This document shows, one piece after another, positions 17,056-24,704 of a stretch of 40,516 bases of DNA (position 1 is the stretch's first letter; each line of letters starts with the position of its first letter). The notes under the pieces are model-generated. The model saw nothing but the letters and a program-made list of their open reading frames with translations. It had not been told where the DNA came from and ran no database searches. Source of the stretch: JADGOV01 sp040002735 (GTDB taxonomy: Bacteria; Actinomycetota; Actinomycetes; JADGOV01). The position numbers were made by a program, and so were the translations under genes. The stretch covers positions 1 through 40,516 of the forward strand of contig JBDUDX010000233.1 in the NCBI GenBank assembly GCA_040002735.1, read 5' to 3'.

Positions 17056-17078
17056 AGCGTGCAAAACGGGCCTACCGT
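17050..17078 (+). promoter_or_regulatory. likely hup promoter
   Basis: TTGTGT (17050-17055) and TACCGT (17073-17078) are separated by an ideal 17 bp. The start site would be near 17085, about 43 bases before the hup GTG, whose ribosome site is GGAGG (17116-17120). The -35 lies inside an inverted-repeat arm. Confidence 0.55.
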
Positions 17079-17127
17079 TCCGCACTAGTGGAGGTATTGG
17101 GCCTCGACACCATGCGGAGGCAGCGGC

Positions 17128-18093
17128 GTGAATAAGTCGGAGCTCATTGAAGCCATTACGGAGCGGGTAGCGGTCGACAAGCGGACGGTCACCACAGCAG
17201 TGGACGCTCTGCTCGAGACGGTGACCCGGACCGTCGCCAAGGGGGAACGGGTCGTACTCACCGGCTTCGGTTCCTTCGAGAAGCGCGACAAGCCGGCGCG
17301 CACCGGCCGCAACCCGGCCACCGGGGCCACGGTGAAATTGAAGAAGACCTCGGTGCCTAAGTTCAAGCCGGGTGCGGGATTCAAGGACGTGGTGAGCGGC
17401 GCCAAGAAACTGCCGAAACTGCAGTCCAGCGCGAAGAGGTCAGCAACGGGCGCGGCCCGGTCCACGGCGCGGGCCGCCGCCAACGCGGCCGAGGGTGCTG
17501 CCGGTGCTGCCGTCGGTGCCGTACGCAATGCGGCCCGCAGTGCTACTGCAGCCACCTCGCGGGCGGCCAGCGGTACCCCTGCCCGTTCGGCCCCTGCCCG
17601 TTCGGCCCGGAGCACGGCGGCCGCGAGTCCCTCGGCGAGTCCGGCCACGGCGAAGGCCACGAGCTCCCGGACCACCGCGGCGAAGGCGACGGAGCCGGCC
17701 GCTGGTCGGACTGCCGCCAGCCGGACCGCCGCTGCGAAGGCGGCCCCGACCGCAACGCGAACTTCGGCAAGCGGATCCACCGCGACAAAAGCGACGGCTG
17801 CGAAGTCGACGGCAACGAAATTCGCGGCGGCGAAGGCGCCGGCCGCCAGGTCAACGACTGCCAAGGCAACGACTGCCAGGTCAACGACCGCCAAGGCAAC
17901 GACAGCGAAGTCGGCGGCGAAGACGCCGGCCAGTCGGGCGAGCGCAACGAAGTCCGCAACCAGCTCGACGGGCAGGGTCACCGCCGACCGGGCCACGACG
18001 GGTCGGGCGACCCGCTCCACTGCTGCCACCCCGACCGGTGGAGCGGCGGGGAAGCCGGCAGGCGCCGGCACCCGCCGGACGGCGGCGAAGTAG
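17128..18093 (+). CDS. hup: HU-family DNA-binding protein with long histone H1-like tail
   Basis: A nucleoid protein that bends and compacts DNA. Residues 1 to about 92 are a complete HU domain: MNKSELIEAITERVAVDK, the GFGSFEKRDKPARTGRNP signature (about 48-65) and KFKPGAGFKDVV near the domain end. The remaining ~230 residues are an Ala/Thr/Ser/Lys/Arg tail with AKATTARSTTAK-type repeats, similar to the tails of mycobacterial HupB and Streptomyces HupS but longer: 321 aa in total against about 210-220 in those. The position after leuD is conserved in actinobacteria. GTG start. The tail is low complexity, so indels are expected between relatives; lysines and serines there are candidate modification sites. 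Confidence 0.93.
   Translation: MNKSELIEAITERVAVDKRTVTTAVDALLETVTRTVAKGERVVLTGFGSFEKRDKPARTGRNPATGATVKLKKTSVPKFKPGAGFKDVVSGAKKLPKLQSSAKRSATGAARSTARAAANAAEGAAGAAVGAVRNAARSATAATSRAASGTPARSAPARSARSTAAASPSASPATAKATSSRTTAAKATEPAAGRTAASRTAAAKAAPTATRTSASGSTATKATAAKSTATKFAAAKAPAARSTTAKATTARSTTAKATTAKSAAKTPASRASATKSATSSTGRVTADRATTGRATRSTAATPTGGAAGKPAGAGTRRTAAK
17848..17907 (+). repeat. 30-bp tandem repeat inside hup tail
   Basis: A 30-bp unit beginning AGGTCAACGACTGCCAAGG occurs at 17848-17877 and again, with a few substitutions, at 17878-17907. It encodes two copies of a ten-residue Lys/Arg/Thr/Ala tail segment. This is the likely expansion unit of the tail. Confidence 0.8.
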
Positions 18094-18117
18094 CCTCTCG
18101 AAGCGGCGGTCCGTGCG

Positions 18118-18342
18118 CTAGGCGGAGTTGCCCTCGATCGGGAAGGTGGCGAGGGTGAGAAACACCACCCGTCGCTCGGCCGCTTCCCCCTCCACCAGGA
18201 TGCGGACCCGCTGTCCGAGGCGCAGCAGCCGCAGGCCGGAACGGTCGAAGGCGTCGCTGCCGTAGGGCAGCAGAGTGCCGTCATCGAGAATCACGTCGCC
18301 GCTGCGCGTCTCGGGAAGGTACTGGCGCACCGTAGCCTGCAC
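18118..18342 (-). CDS. small conserved protein, possible OB-fold
   Basis: A 74-aa protein starting at GTG 18342 (MQATVRQYLPETRSGDVIL). The pattern of short beta strands with GDVILDDGTLLPYG and LRLLRLGQRVRILVEGE resembles small cold-shock-like or OB-fold proteins that sit next to cofC in several actinomycetes. No nucleic-acid-binding RNP motif is evident, so the function is unknown. The open frame continues upstream to 18450, but those residues do not look like protein from this family. It is transcribed away from cofC in the same direction (61 bases apart) and faces hup. Confidence 0.7.
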   Translation of the reverse strand: MQATVRQYLPETRSGDVILDDGTLLPYGSDAFDRSGLRLLRLGQRVRILVEGEAAERRVVFLTLATFPIEGNSA

Positions 18343-18403
18343 GGGCCCAGCGTACGGCGCTGCGCCCGTGCCTATCCCCGCCGTATCCCCGCCGTCAAGG
18401 GGG

Positions 18404-19102
18404 TTACGGCAGGCCGCTTCCTGGGTGCGGCAGCCACGGTTCCACCTCAATCATCAGCTCACGGGTGTACCGGCCCAGGTGCACGGACCGCGCGGATTGC
18501 AGGTCCGCCAGCGTGTCCACGTCTCGTCGCAGCCCTGGCCCACCCGCCGTGGTGAGATCGACGGCGCCACCGTCGACGTGCCGACGGTAGGAATCTGGAC
18601 CGAACGCTGGTTGCAGCAAGGGGTAGTCGGTGGCTGCCAGCAGCGTCGTACCGACCGCGCCGGCGTCTGCCACGACGGCCCGGGCGCCCCCCGGTACCTC
18701 GCCGAGCACCGCAGCCAACTCCGCCGGTTGCAGTGCCGGCAGATCAGCCGTCAACGCCACCACACCAGCCGCGGCACCATCCATCGGGCCGAGGCTGCGC
18801 CACGCAACGTTGACGCCGTGGCGGATCGCCGCATTCAGCCCCGCCCGGAGCGCGTCCGGCACGAGAAGGGCACCGAGGGCACCGAACTCGCCGGGGCGCG
18901 CCGCCAGCGCCTCGTCGTCGGTGACGACCCATACCTGGGCCACGAGCGGGCAGCCGACCGCGGCACTGACCGTGTCCAGCGCCATGGCGCGCGCCACCCG
19001 CGGCCGCATCAGCGGCGGAAGCGCCAACCGGCTCTTCGCGTCGAGCAAGCGCTTCACCGGTACCACGACGAGCCATCCGCAGTGCCCCGCAGCCGCCGTC
19101 AC
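18404..19102 (-). CDS. cofC: phosphoenolpyruvate/2-phospholactate guanylyltransferase (F420 synthesis)
   Basis: A nucleotidyltransferase that makes the GDP-activated three-carbon unit of coenzyme F420; the mycobacterial enzyme FbiD uses phosphoenolpyruvate. The 232-aa protein has VVVPVKRLLDAKSRLAL (about 11-27), the loop that holds the nucleotide, WVVTDDEALAAR near 57, and VVALTADLPALQPAEL (about 110-125) with the metal-binding Asp. FGPDSYRRHV near 170 and DVDTLADLQSA near the end are also family-like. Start GTG 19102 gives MTAAAGHCGWLVV; the frame is open further upstream without homology-like sequence. The gene is divergent from the acyltransferase relic. Confidence 0.85.
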   Translation of the reverse strand: MTAAAGHCGWLVVVPVKRLLDAKSRLALPPLMRPRVARAMALDTVSAAVGCPLVAQVWVVTDDEALAARPGEFGALGALLVPDALRAGLNAAIRHGVNVAWRSLGPMDGAAAGVVALTADLPALQPAELAAVLGEVPGGARAVVADAGAVGTTLLAATDYPLLQPAFGPDSYRRHVDGGAVDLTTAGGPGLRRDVDTLADLQSARSVHLGRYTRELMIEVEPWLPHPGSGLP

Positions 19103-19267
19103 CGAATTCCGATGCTCATCTCGGGCCGCTTTCCGTGGACGGTTGCCTGCTCGAATGACATTGTGCTCGGCGTGTGTGGCGCCATAGTGGGCCGGCCTTG
19201 GGGCATTCTTTCGGCCAAGCGAGTCGCTTCGGGGTGGTTGGCCACGAGAGCTGCGGAGGAAGCGAGC

Positions 19268-19693
19268 GTGCACCGAGGAACGCTGGGATTCTGGACCCGG
19301 CTGGCGATCGCCATCGTGAAGCCGCCCACGGTGCTGCTCACCAGGCGGCGTTGGAAGGGCCAGCAGCCGATACCCGCGGCCGGCCGGATACCGCGGTTCC
19401 AGGCGAAGGGCGAGGCCTTCACGCTACCGATCTTGGGTCGGATCGTGCGGGGCGCCGGGCAGATACCCGTGCATCGAAACTTCGAACAGGCCGGCGATGC
19501 GCTCGTTGACGCGGCCTCGGCTCTGCAGCGTGGCGAGTGCGTGGGCATCTACCCGGAGGGCACCACAACACGGGATCCGGCGTACTGGCCGATGCGGGTC
19601 CGCACCGGCGTCGCCCGGCTGGCGTTGCGCAATGTGTTCGACCCCCGGCCGCTGTCGCCCGTGGCCGACCTCGGCACCCGGCGGACGGCCTGA
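19268..19693 (+). pseudogene. plsC: 1-acylglycerol-3-phosphate acyltransferase remnant (no HX4D motif)
   Basis: Start GTG 19268 has an intact ribosome site (GGAGGAAG). The first residues (RGTLGFWTRLAIAIVKPP) and later blocks (LPILGRIVRGAGQIPVHR, GIYPEGTTTRD, WPMRVRTGVARLAL) clearly belong to the LPLAT family. Between IPAAG and RIPRFQAKG about 25 residues are absent in frame, and these normally carry the catalytic HX4D box. After LALRN the chain jumps to VFDPRP and ends within 15 residues, so the C-terminal third is gone. The remaining 141 aa, against about 230-250 normally, cannot be an active acyltransferase. Its stop overlaps the next gene (TGATG). The gpsA gene usually found here is missing, which suggests deletion. 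Confidence 0.75.
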
Positions 19694-20919
19694 TGGCGTC
19701 GGCGAGGGACGACGGGGGTGAGCACACTCGGGCGGTGCACACTCCGTTGCCGACTCCGCCGGAGCAGCGACCGCTCGGGTTGCCGGTGTACCGTACCGCT
19801 GCCTTCGGCTTTGTCGATTCCGCCGAGTACGCTGACCTGCTCGCCGGCCGGCGCACGGGCTACTCCTACGGCCGGGAAGGCAACCCCACCGTGGTCGCCT
19901 TCACCGCCGCAGCCGCGGCGCTGGAGGGGTTCGGACTCGATACCGAGGTCACCGGCGCCGCTTTCGCGTCCGGCATGGCGGCGACCACGACGACGCTGAT
20001 GGCGCTCACCCGAGCCGGTTCCCATCTCGTCGCGCCGCGGCAGCTCTACGGCGGTACCTACGGTGCGCTCAGTGGCCTGCTCGAACGCTTCGGTGTCTGC
20101 GCGGAGTTCGTCGACATCCGCGACCTCGACGCCGTGCAACGGGCGATGCGGCCGCAGACCGCGCTGTTGTGGGCGGAGACGATCGCCAACCCGACGCTCA
20201 CGGTGGCCGACCTGCCATCGTTGGCGGCAATCGCACACCAGGCCGGCGTACCGCTGGTCGTGGACTCCACCTTCGCCACGCCGGTGGTCTGTCGGCCGCT
20301 CGAGCACGGCGCGGACCTCGTGGTGCACTCCGCGACGAAATTCCTCGGCGGCCACAGCGACGTCCTCGGCGGCCTGGTGCTCGGAGCGCCGGACCTGGTT
20401 GCTCGGATCGCCGCCACCCGGTCGGTACTGGGCGGGTCGCTGTCACCGGATGACGCCTTCCTGCTGCACCGGGGACTGGCGACGCTGCCGTTGCGCATGA
20501 ACCGGCACTGCGCGTCGGCCCATGCGGTGGCCGAGGCTGTGCTGGCGGAGACCACGGGGGGGTCGGTGCGGGCGATTCACTATCCCGGGCTGCCCACCTC
20601 GCCGGAGCACGCTCTGGCCGTCCAATTGTTTCGCCCGCACCGCTTCGGCGGCGTCCTGTCCATCGTCGTATCGGGTGGCCGGGAAGGTGCCGCCGCGGTG
20701 TGTGATGCCGCCCGACTCGCCACGGTGGCGAGTTCCCTCGGCGGTACGCACACCACACTTTCGCCCGTGGCCACCACGACGCACCGGCAGTTCGACGACG
20801 CCGCGCTCGCCGCTGCTGGCATCGATCCCGGGATGATCCGGATCTCCATCGGCCTGGAGGACCCGGCTGACCTGATCGCCGATCTGGTCGCGGCGAGCCG
20901 GGCCGGGCCACCCAGGTAG
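19693..20919 (+). CDS. Cys/Met metabolism PLP enzyme (cystathionine gamma-lyase-like)
   Basis: A 408-aa PLP enzyme of the trans-sulfuration family. It has VYRTAAFGFVDSAEYADLL (about 31-49), YSYGREGNPTV near 57 (phosphate-binding Tyr and Arg from the neighbouring subunit), SGMAATTTTLMAL near 94, VDSTFATP near 192, the PLP lysine in VHSATKFLGGHSDVLGG (about 211-227) and the substrate arginine region MIRISIGLEDPADL near the end. Family members include cystathionine gamma-lyase, cystathionine gamma-synthase and methionine gamma-lyase. The choice cannot be made from sequence, though this position usually carries a gene called gamma-lyase. ATG 19693 overlaps the stop of the acyltransferase relic. 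Confidence 0.88.
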   Translation: MASARDDGGEHTRAVHTPLPTPPEQRPLGLPVYRTAAFGFVDSAEYADLLAGRRTGYSYGREGNPTVVAFTAAAAALEGFGLDTEVTGAAFASGMAATTTTLMALTRAGSHLVAPRQLYGGTYGALSGLLERFGVCAEFVDIRDLDAVQRAMRPQTALLWAETIANPTLTVADLPSLAAIAHQAGVPLVVDSTFATPVVCRPLEHGADLVVHSATKFLGGHSDVLGGLVLGAPDLVARIAATRSVLGGSLSPDDAFLLHRGLATLPLRMNRHCASAHAVAEAVLAETTGGSVRAIHYPGLPTSPEHALAVQLFRPHRFGGVLSIVVSGGREGAAAVCDAARLATVASSLGGTHTTLSPVATTTHRQFDDAALAAAGIDPGMIRISIGLEDPADLIADLVAASRAGPPR

Positions 20920-20922
20920 CGT
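20917..20922 (+). promoter_or_regulatory. -10 hexamer (TAGCGT) at PLP-enzyme stop
   Basis: TAGCGT begins with the TAG stop of the PLP enzyme gene and ends seven bases before ddl GTG 20930, which has no ribosome site. This is the arrangement of a leaderless transcript. Confidence 0.45.
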
Positions 20923-20929
20923 CGAGCCG

Positions 20930-22051
20930 GTGATGTCAGAGCTCCCCGACCCGCCCGACCGCCGACCGCTGGTGGCGGTGGTCTTCGGTGGTCGCAGCCC
21001 CGAACACGCCATCTCCTGCGTCAGTGCCGGCAGCATCTTGGAGTCGGTGGACCGGGAGCGTTACGACGTCGTGGCGGTGGGCATCGCGCCCGACGGCCGC
21101 TGGGTACTGGCGCCGGACGACCCGAAACAGTTCGCACTCTCCGGCCGCCACCTTCCCGCGGTGGACGGCGGCGGACCCGGGGTCGCGCTGCTCGGGGACC
21201 CGACCTCACCCGGCTTGGTGGCCCGGGAGTGCGCAACCCGCGGCCCGTTGGCGGGCGCCCCGACCGAGGTGGACGTGGTGTTTCCCGTCCTGCACGGGCC
21301 GTTCGGTGAAGACGGCACGATCCAGGGTCTGCTGGAGTTGGCCGGCATCCCCTACGTCGGTTCCGGTGTGCTGGCCAGCGCCGCCGCGTTGGACAAGGAG
21401 TACATGAAGTTGCTGTTCGCCGCTCGGGGGCTGCCGATCGGCGAGTACGCAGTACTTCGGCGTGGCCAGCCGCTGGACGCAGTGCATGCGCTCGGGTTGC
21501 CGGTATTCGTCAAGCCGGCGCGGGCAGGCTCCTCGCTGGGCATCACCAAGGTGACGGATCCCGAGCAATTGCCTGCCGCGCTGGCTGACGCGTGGCGGCA
21601 CGATCCGAAGGTGATCATCGAGGCGGCGGTGTCCGGACGCGAGATCGAATGCGGGGTGCTCGCAGCCGGTGCCCCCGGGGAGCCGGCGGAAGCATCGCTG
21701 CCCGCGGAGATCCGGGTGACCGGCGGCCGGGAGTTCTACGACTTCGAGGCGAAGTACCTCGACGAGGCCACCGAGTTCGATGTACCGGCGCAGATCGGCG
21801 CCGCCCGTACCGCCGAGGTGCAGGCGCTGGCCCGGGCAGCTTTCGGCGCCCTGGAGTGCGAGGGGCTGGCCCGGGTGGACTTCTTCCTGCGACCCGACGG
21901 TTCGCTGCTGGTCAACGAGATCAACACCATGCCCGGGTTCACCCCCGCGTCGATGTTCCCGCGGATGTGGGCGGCGAGCGGGGTGGATTACCCAGCACTG
22001 GTGGACCGGCTGATCACCGATGCGTTGCGCGGTGGGGTCGGACTGCGCTGA
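20930..22051 (+). CDS. ddl: D-alanine-D-alanine ligase
   Basis: Makes the D-Ala-D-Ala dipeptide of peptidoglycan, an ATP-grasp enzyme of 373 aa. Motifs in order: VVFGGRSPEHAISCVSAGSI (about 18-37), VVFPVLHGPFGEDGTIQG (about 119-136), VFVKPARAGSSLGITKV (about 191-207), DFFLRPDGSLLVNEINTMPGF (about 315-335) with Mg-binding Glu and Asn, and the C-terminal MFPRMW. The residues around the specificity omega-loop (DFEAKYLDE) contain the Tyr/Lys pattern of D-Ala rather than D-lactate ligases. GTG 20930 is preferred over ATG 20933 because a -10 lies seven bases upstream. No vancomycin-resistance genes are adjacent. Confidence 0.95.
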   Translation: MMSELPDPPDRRPLVAVVFGGRSPEHAISCVSAGSILESVDRERYDVVAVGIAPDGRWVLAPDDPKQFALSGRHLPAVDGGGPGVALLGDPTSPGLVARECATRGPLAGAPTEVDVVFPVLHGPFGEDGTIQGLLELAGIPYVGSGVLASAAALDKEYMKLLFAARGLPIGEYAVLRRGQPLDAVHALGLPVFVKPARAGSSLGITKVTDPEQLPAALADAWRHDPKVIIEAAVSGREIECGVLAAGAPGEPAEASLPAEIRVTGGREFYDFEAKYLDEATEFDVPAQIGAARTAEVQALARAAFGALECEGLARVDFFLRPDGSLLVNEINTMPGFTPASMFPRMWAASGVDYPALVDRLITDALRGGVGLR

Positions 22052-22081
22052 TTTGTGCTGATTTGTGCTGATTCTGTGCTG
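22051..22081. repeat. 10-bp tandem repeat after ddl
   Basis: ATTTGTGCTG at 22051-22060 is repeated at 22061-22070 and, with one inserted base, at 22071-22081. A further GCTG precedes it. It fills the gap between ddl and the convergent DUF3515 gene. It shows no hairpin and is probably slippage. Confidence 0.8.
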
Positions 22082-22104
22082 ATATCGGGGTGAGAGGTAC
22101 GCGG

Positions 22105-22584
22105 CTACACCGGGATCGGTCGGCGCGGGAGCGCGGCGGCGACCGCGTTGCTGAGGTCGATCAGGATGGAACTCTGCCCGGCGTACTGCTTGGGGATGTC
22201 CACCCGGACGAACACGCCACGGTCCACGGCGGTGTAGTCCACGGTGTTCGTGCCGGTGTGCTCCAACCAGGCAACGCCGTTGACCCCCAACGGCGCGGTG
22301 TCCGACCCGCGCAGCCCGGACGGCCGAGGTACTCCGCAGACGAGTACGACGGCCGGATCGCCCCACGCGGCGGTGAACTCCGACCGCGGCTTGACCGGTC
22401 GGGATTTGTGCGTACTGACCTTCGCTGGCAGCTGGCTGTGCAATCGCGTGCACAGTGCGGCGTCGGTCGGTGCCGGTCCGGGCAGGGGTACCACAACCGG
22501 CCCGGTGCCGCCGCAGCCCGAGGCGCCCCACGCGATGGCGGCGACCATCCCGGAGAGCAGCGCGCGCGAGACCGGCCTCGACAC
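22105..22584 (-). CDS. DUF3515 putative lipoprotein
   Basis: A 159-aa protein starting at GTG 22584. The N-terminus MSRPVSRALLSGMVAAIAW has two arginines and a short hydrophobic stretch ending in GASGC (Cys 24), a plausible though imperfect lipobox (Ala rather than Leu at -3). The rest is a small exported domain with conserved cysteines (LCTRLHSQLP, VLVCGVPRP) and WLEHTGTNTVDYTAVDRGV, matching the actinobacterial DUF3515 family commonly found beside ddl and thiL. Function is unknown; the position next to ddl suggests an envelope role (inference). Confidence 0.8.
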   Translation of the reverse strand: MSRPVSRALLSGMVAAIAWGASGCGGTGPVVVPLPGPAPTDAALCTRLHSQLPAKVSTHKSRPVKPRSEFTAAWGDPAVVLVCGVPRPSGLRGSDTAPLGVNGVAWLEHTGTNTVDYTAVDRGVFVRVDIPKQYAGQSSILIDLSNAVAAALPRRPIPV

Positions 22585-22601
22585 GCCCGAGCAGCCGGCG
22601 G

Positions 22602-22838
22602 TCAGAGGTGGACGACGGGGCAGGTGAGGGTCCGGGTGATGCCAGGGACGCCTTGAATGCTGGCGACCACCAACTTGCCGAGCTCATCGACGTTGCGGGC
22701 CTCGGCGCGGACGATGACGTCGTAGGGCCCGGTGACGTCCTCCGCCATGGTCACCCCGGAAATGTCGGCGATCTGAGTAGCGACCTGGGCGGCCTTTCCG
22801 ACTTCGGTTTGGATGAGGATGTAAGCCTGGACACCCAT
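22602..22838 (-). CDS. stand-alone RAM (Lrp/AsnC ligand-binding) domain protein
   Basis: A 78-aa protein starting at ATG 22838 behind GGAGG. The whole chain is the RAM effector domain of Lrp/AsnC regulators: AYILIQTEVGKAAQVA, VTMAEDVTGPYDVIVRAEAR (about 29-48) and GVPGITRTLTCPVV. It has no helix-turn-helix. Such proteins form amino-acid-binding rings and may tune full-length Lrp proteins. It lies 17 bases before the DUF3515 gene and is probably co-transcribed with it. It is divergent from thiL. Confidence 0.88.
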   Translation of the reverse strand: MGVQAYILIQTEVGKAAQVATQIADISGVTMAEDVTGPYDVIVRAEARNVDELGKLVVASIQGVPGITRTLTCPVVHL

Positions 22839-22879
22839 CAGGTTGCCTCCACTTCTGGGAACGGACGGAACGGCTCGGG

Positions 22880-23893
22880 TTGCAACCTATCTTCTCCCGT
22901 CGCCCGCAATCCTCAGGAGCCGCTGCCATCACCGACCCGGCAAGCCACCCTTCCGACGGCCGCACCGTCGCCGATGTCGGCGAGTTCGGGCTGATCGCAG
23001 CGATCACGGCTCGGCTGTCTCCGGCGTTGCCGGCGGCTGCCGTGCTGCTCGGCCCGGGGGACGACGCCGCCGTGCTGGCGGCACCGGACGGCCGGGTGGT
23101 GGCCAGCACCGACATGCTGGTCGAGGGCCGGCACTTCCGTCGGGACTGGATGAGCGGGTACGCCGTCGGACGACGCGCCGCCGCGCAGAACCTGGCCGAC
23201 ATTGCGGCCATGGGCGCGGTCCCGACCGGGATGCTCATCGGCTTGGCCTGTCCGGGTTCCATGGAGGTGAGCTGGGCGCAGGAGTTCGCCGACGGCTTGC
23301 GGGCGGAGTGCGGCGAGGTGGGGGCGTCGGTGATCGGCGGCGACGTGGTGCGGGCGGAGCGCATCACGATCGCGGTCACGGTGCTCGGCGATCTGCAGGG
23401 CCGGCCGCCGGTGACGCGGTCCGGCGCCGGACCCGGGGATGTCCTGGTGGTGGCCGGGCGGTTGGGTTGGTCAGCGGCAGGCCTCGAGCTGTTGGCCACC
23501 GGCCGGGCGTCCGAGGGGCCACTGGTCGACGCCTACCGCCGGCCGCGGCCGCCCTATTCCGCCGGGCCCGAGCTGGCGCTTGCCGGGGCCACCGCGATGA
23601 TCGATATCAGCGACGGGCTGCTCGCCGACCTCGGCCATATCGCACAGGCCAGCGGCGTGCAGGTCGACGTGGACAGCGCGGCGGTGGCCGGCCTGGCCCT
23701 CCCCGCAGACGTCACCCACGGGCTCACCGGCGGGGAGGATCACGCCCTGGCGGCCACCCTGCCGGCAGCGGCGCCCGTGCCGGCCGGGTTGGTCGTGGTC
23801 GGCCGCGTCCTCCCCGGCACCGGCGTGACTGTCGACGGCCGGCGGTGGGAGGGCCCTGGCGGCCACGACCACTTCGGTACCGGCCCCTCGTAG
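22880..23893 (+). CDS. thiL: thiamine-monophosphate kinase
   Basis: Phosphorylates thiamine monophosphate to the active diphosphate. The PurM-like protein has VGEFGLIAAITARL, LGPGDDAAVLAAPDGRVV (metal/ATP aspartates), TDMLVEGRHFRRDWMS, NLADIAAMGAVPTGM, GGDVVRAERI, and a C-terminal half with AMIDISDGLLADLGHIA and LTGGEDHALAA. The start is uncertain. TTG 22880 is the only usual start codon upstream of the conserved region (337 aa) but lacks a clear ribosome site. A perfect AGGAG (22915-22919) lies eight bases before ATC 22928, which would give a 321-aa protein beginning ITDPASHPSDGRTVADVGEF. The stop TAG doubles as the -10 of thiD. Confidence 0.9.
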   Translation: MQPIFSRRPQSSGAAAITDPASHPSDGRTVADVGEFGLIAAITARLSPALPAAAVLLGPGDDAAVLAAPDGRVVASTDMLVEGRHFRRDWMSGYAVGRRAAAQNLADIAAMGAVPTGMLIGLACPGSMEVSWAQEFADGLRAECGEVGASVIGGDVVRAERITIAVTVLGDLQGRPPVTRSGAGPGDVLVVAGRLGWSAAGLELLATGRASEGPLVDAYRRPRPPYSAGPELALAGATAMIDISDGLLADLGHIAQASGVQVDVDSAAVAGLALPADVTHGLTGGEDHALAATLPAAAPVPAGLVVVGRVLPGTGVTVDGRRWEGPGGHDHFGTGPS

Positions 23894-23896
23894 GCT
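23891..23896 (+). promoter_or_regulatory. -10 hexamer (TAGGCT) at thiL stop
   Basis: TAGGCT begins with the thiL TAG stop and ends seven bases before thiD GTG 23904, which has no ribosome site. A leaderless transcript start at the GTG is likely. Confidence 0.45.
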
Positions 23897-23903
23897 CGCT
23901 CAG

Positions 23904-24704
23904 GTGGCTCCTCCCCGCGTTCTGACGATCGCCGGCTCGGACTCCGGCGGCGGTGCCGGCATCCAGGCCGATCTCAAGACCATGCTGGCGCTCGGTGTGC
24001 ACGGCATGTCGGTGATCGCCGCGGTGACGGCACAGAACTCGGTCGGCGTACAGGGGTACTGGGAGCTGGAGCCGGTTGCCGTCCGGGCGCAGATCGACTC
24101 GATACTCGGGGACATCGGGGTGGACGCGGTGAAGACCGGCATGCTGGCCTCACCGGCGCTGGTCTCGACGGTTGCGGCCGCCCTCGCCGAGGTGACCGCA
24201 CCGATCGTGGTGGACCCGGTGAGCGTGTCCAAGCACGGCGACCCGCTGCTCGACCCCGAAGCGGTGGCCACCCTGCGGGACACGCTGATCCCATTGGCGA
24301 CCTTGGTGACGCCGAACCTGCCGGAGGTCGCCGAACTCACCGGCATTGCGGTCGAGACCGAGGCCGACCTGCCCCGGGCAGCCGCCGCGATGCTGGGCCT
24401 GGGACCTACCTGGGTGCTGGTCAAAGGCGGGCACCTCGGCGGATCGGCCAGCGCCGAGTCGGTGGACCTGCTCACCGACGGGACCACGGCGACCCTGCTC
24501 CGCGCGCCGCGGCTGGACAACGCCCACACTCACGGCACCGGCTGCACGCTGGCGTCGGCGATCGCCTCGTACCTGTCCCTCGGGCGGGAGATGCCCGAGG
24601 CCGTGAAGGCCGCGAAGGACTACGTCACCGGGGCGATCGAGCACGGATTCGCGCTCGGAGCCGGGATCGGTCCGGTGGATCACGGCTGGCGCTGGCGGCA
24701 GTGA
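23904..24704 (+). CDS. thiD: hydroxymethylpyrimidine/phosphomethylpyrimidine kinase
   Basis: Phosphorylates HMP and HMP-phosphate for the pyrimidine half of thiamine. The 266-aa ribokinase-fold protein has TIAGSDSGGGAGIQADLKTM (about 8-27), VKTGML (about 75-80), VVDPVSVSKHGDPLLD (about 96-111), VTPNLPEVAELTG (about 132-144), VLVKGGHLGG (about 171-180) and HTHGTGCTLASAIASYL (about 208-224) with the anion hole and catalytic Cys/Asp region. It follows thiL by 10 bases and overlaps the GNAT gene by four (GTGA). Confidence 0.95.
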   Translation: MAPPRVLTIAGSDSGGGAGIQADLKTMLALGVHGMSVIAAVTAQNSVGVQGYWELEPVAVRAQIDSILGDIGVDAVKTGMLASPALVSTVAAALAEVTAPIVVDPVSVSKHGDPLLDPEAVATLRDTLIPLATLVTPNLPEVAELTGIAVETEADLPRAAAAMLGLGPTWVLVKGGHLGGSASAESVDLLTDGTTATLLRAPRLDNAHTHGTGCTLASAIASYLSLGREMPEAVKAAKDYVTGAIEHGFALGAGIGPVDHGWRWRQ

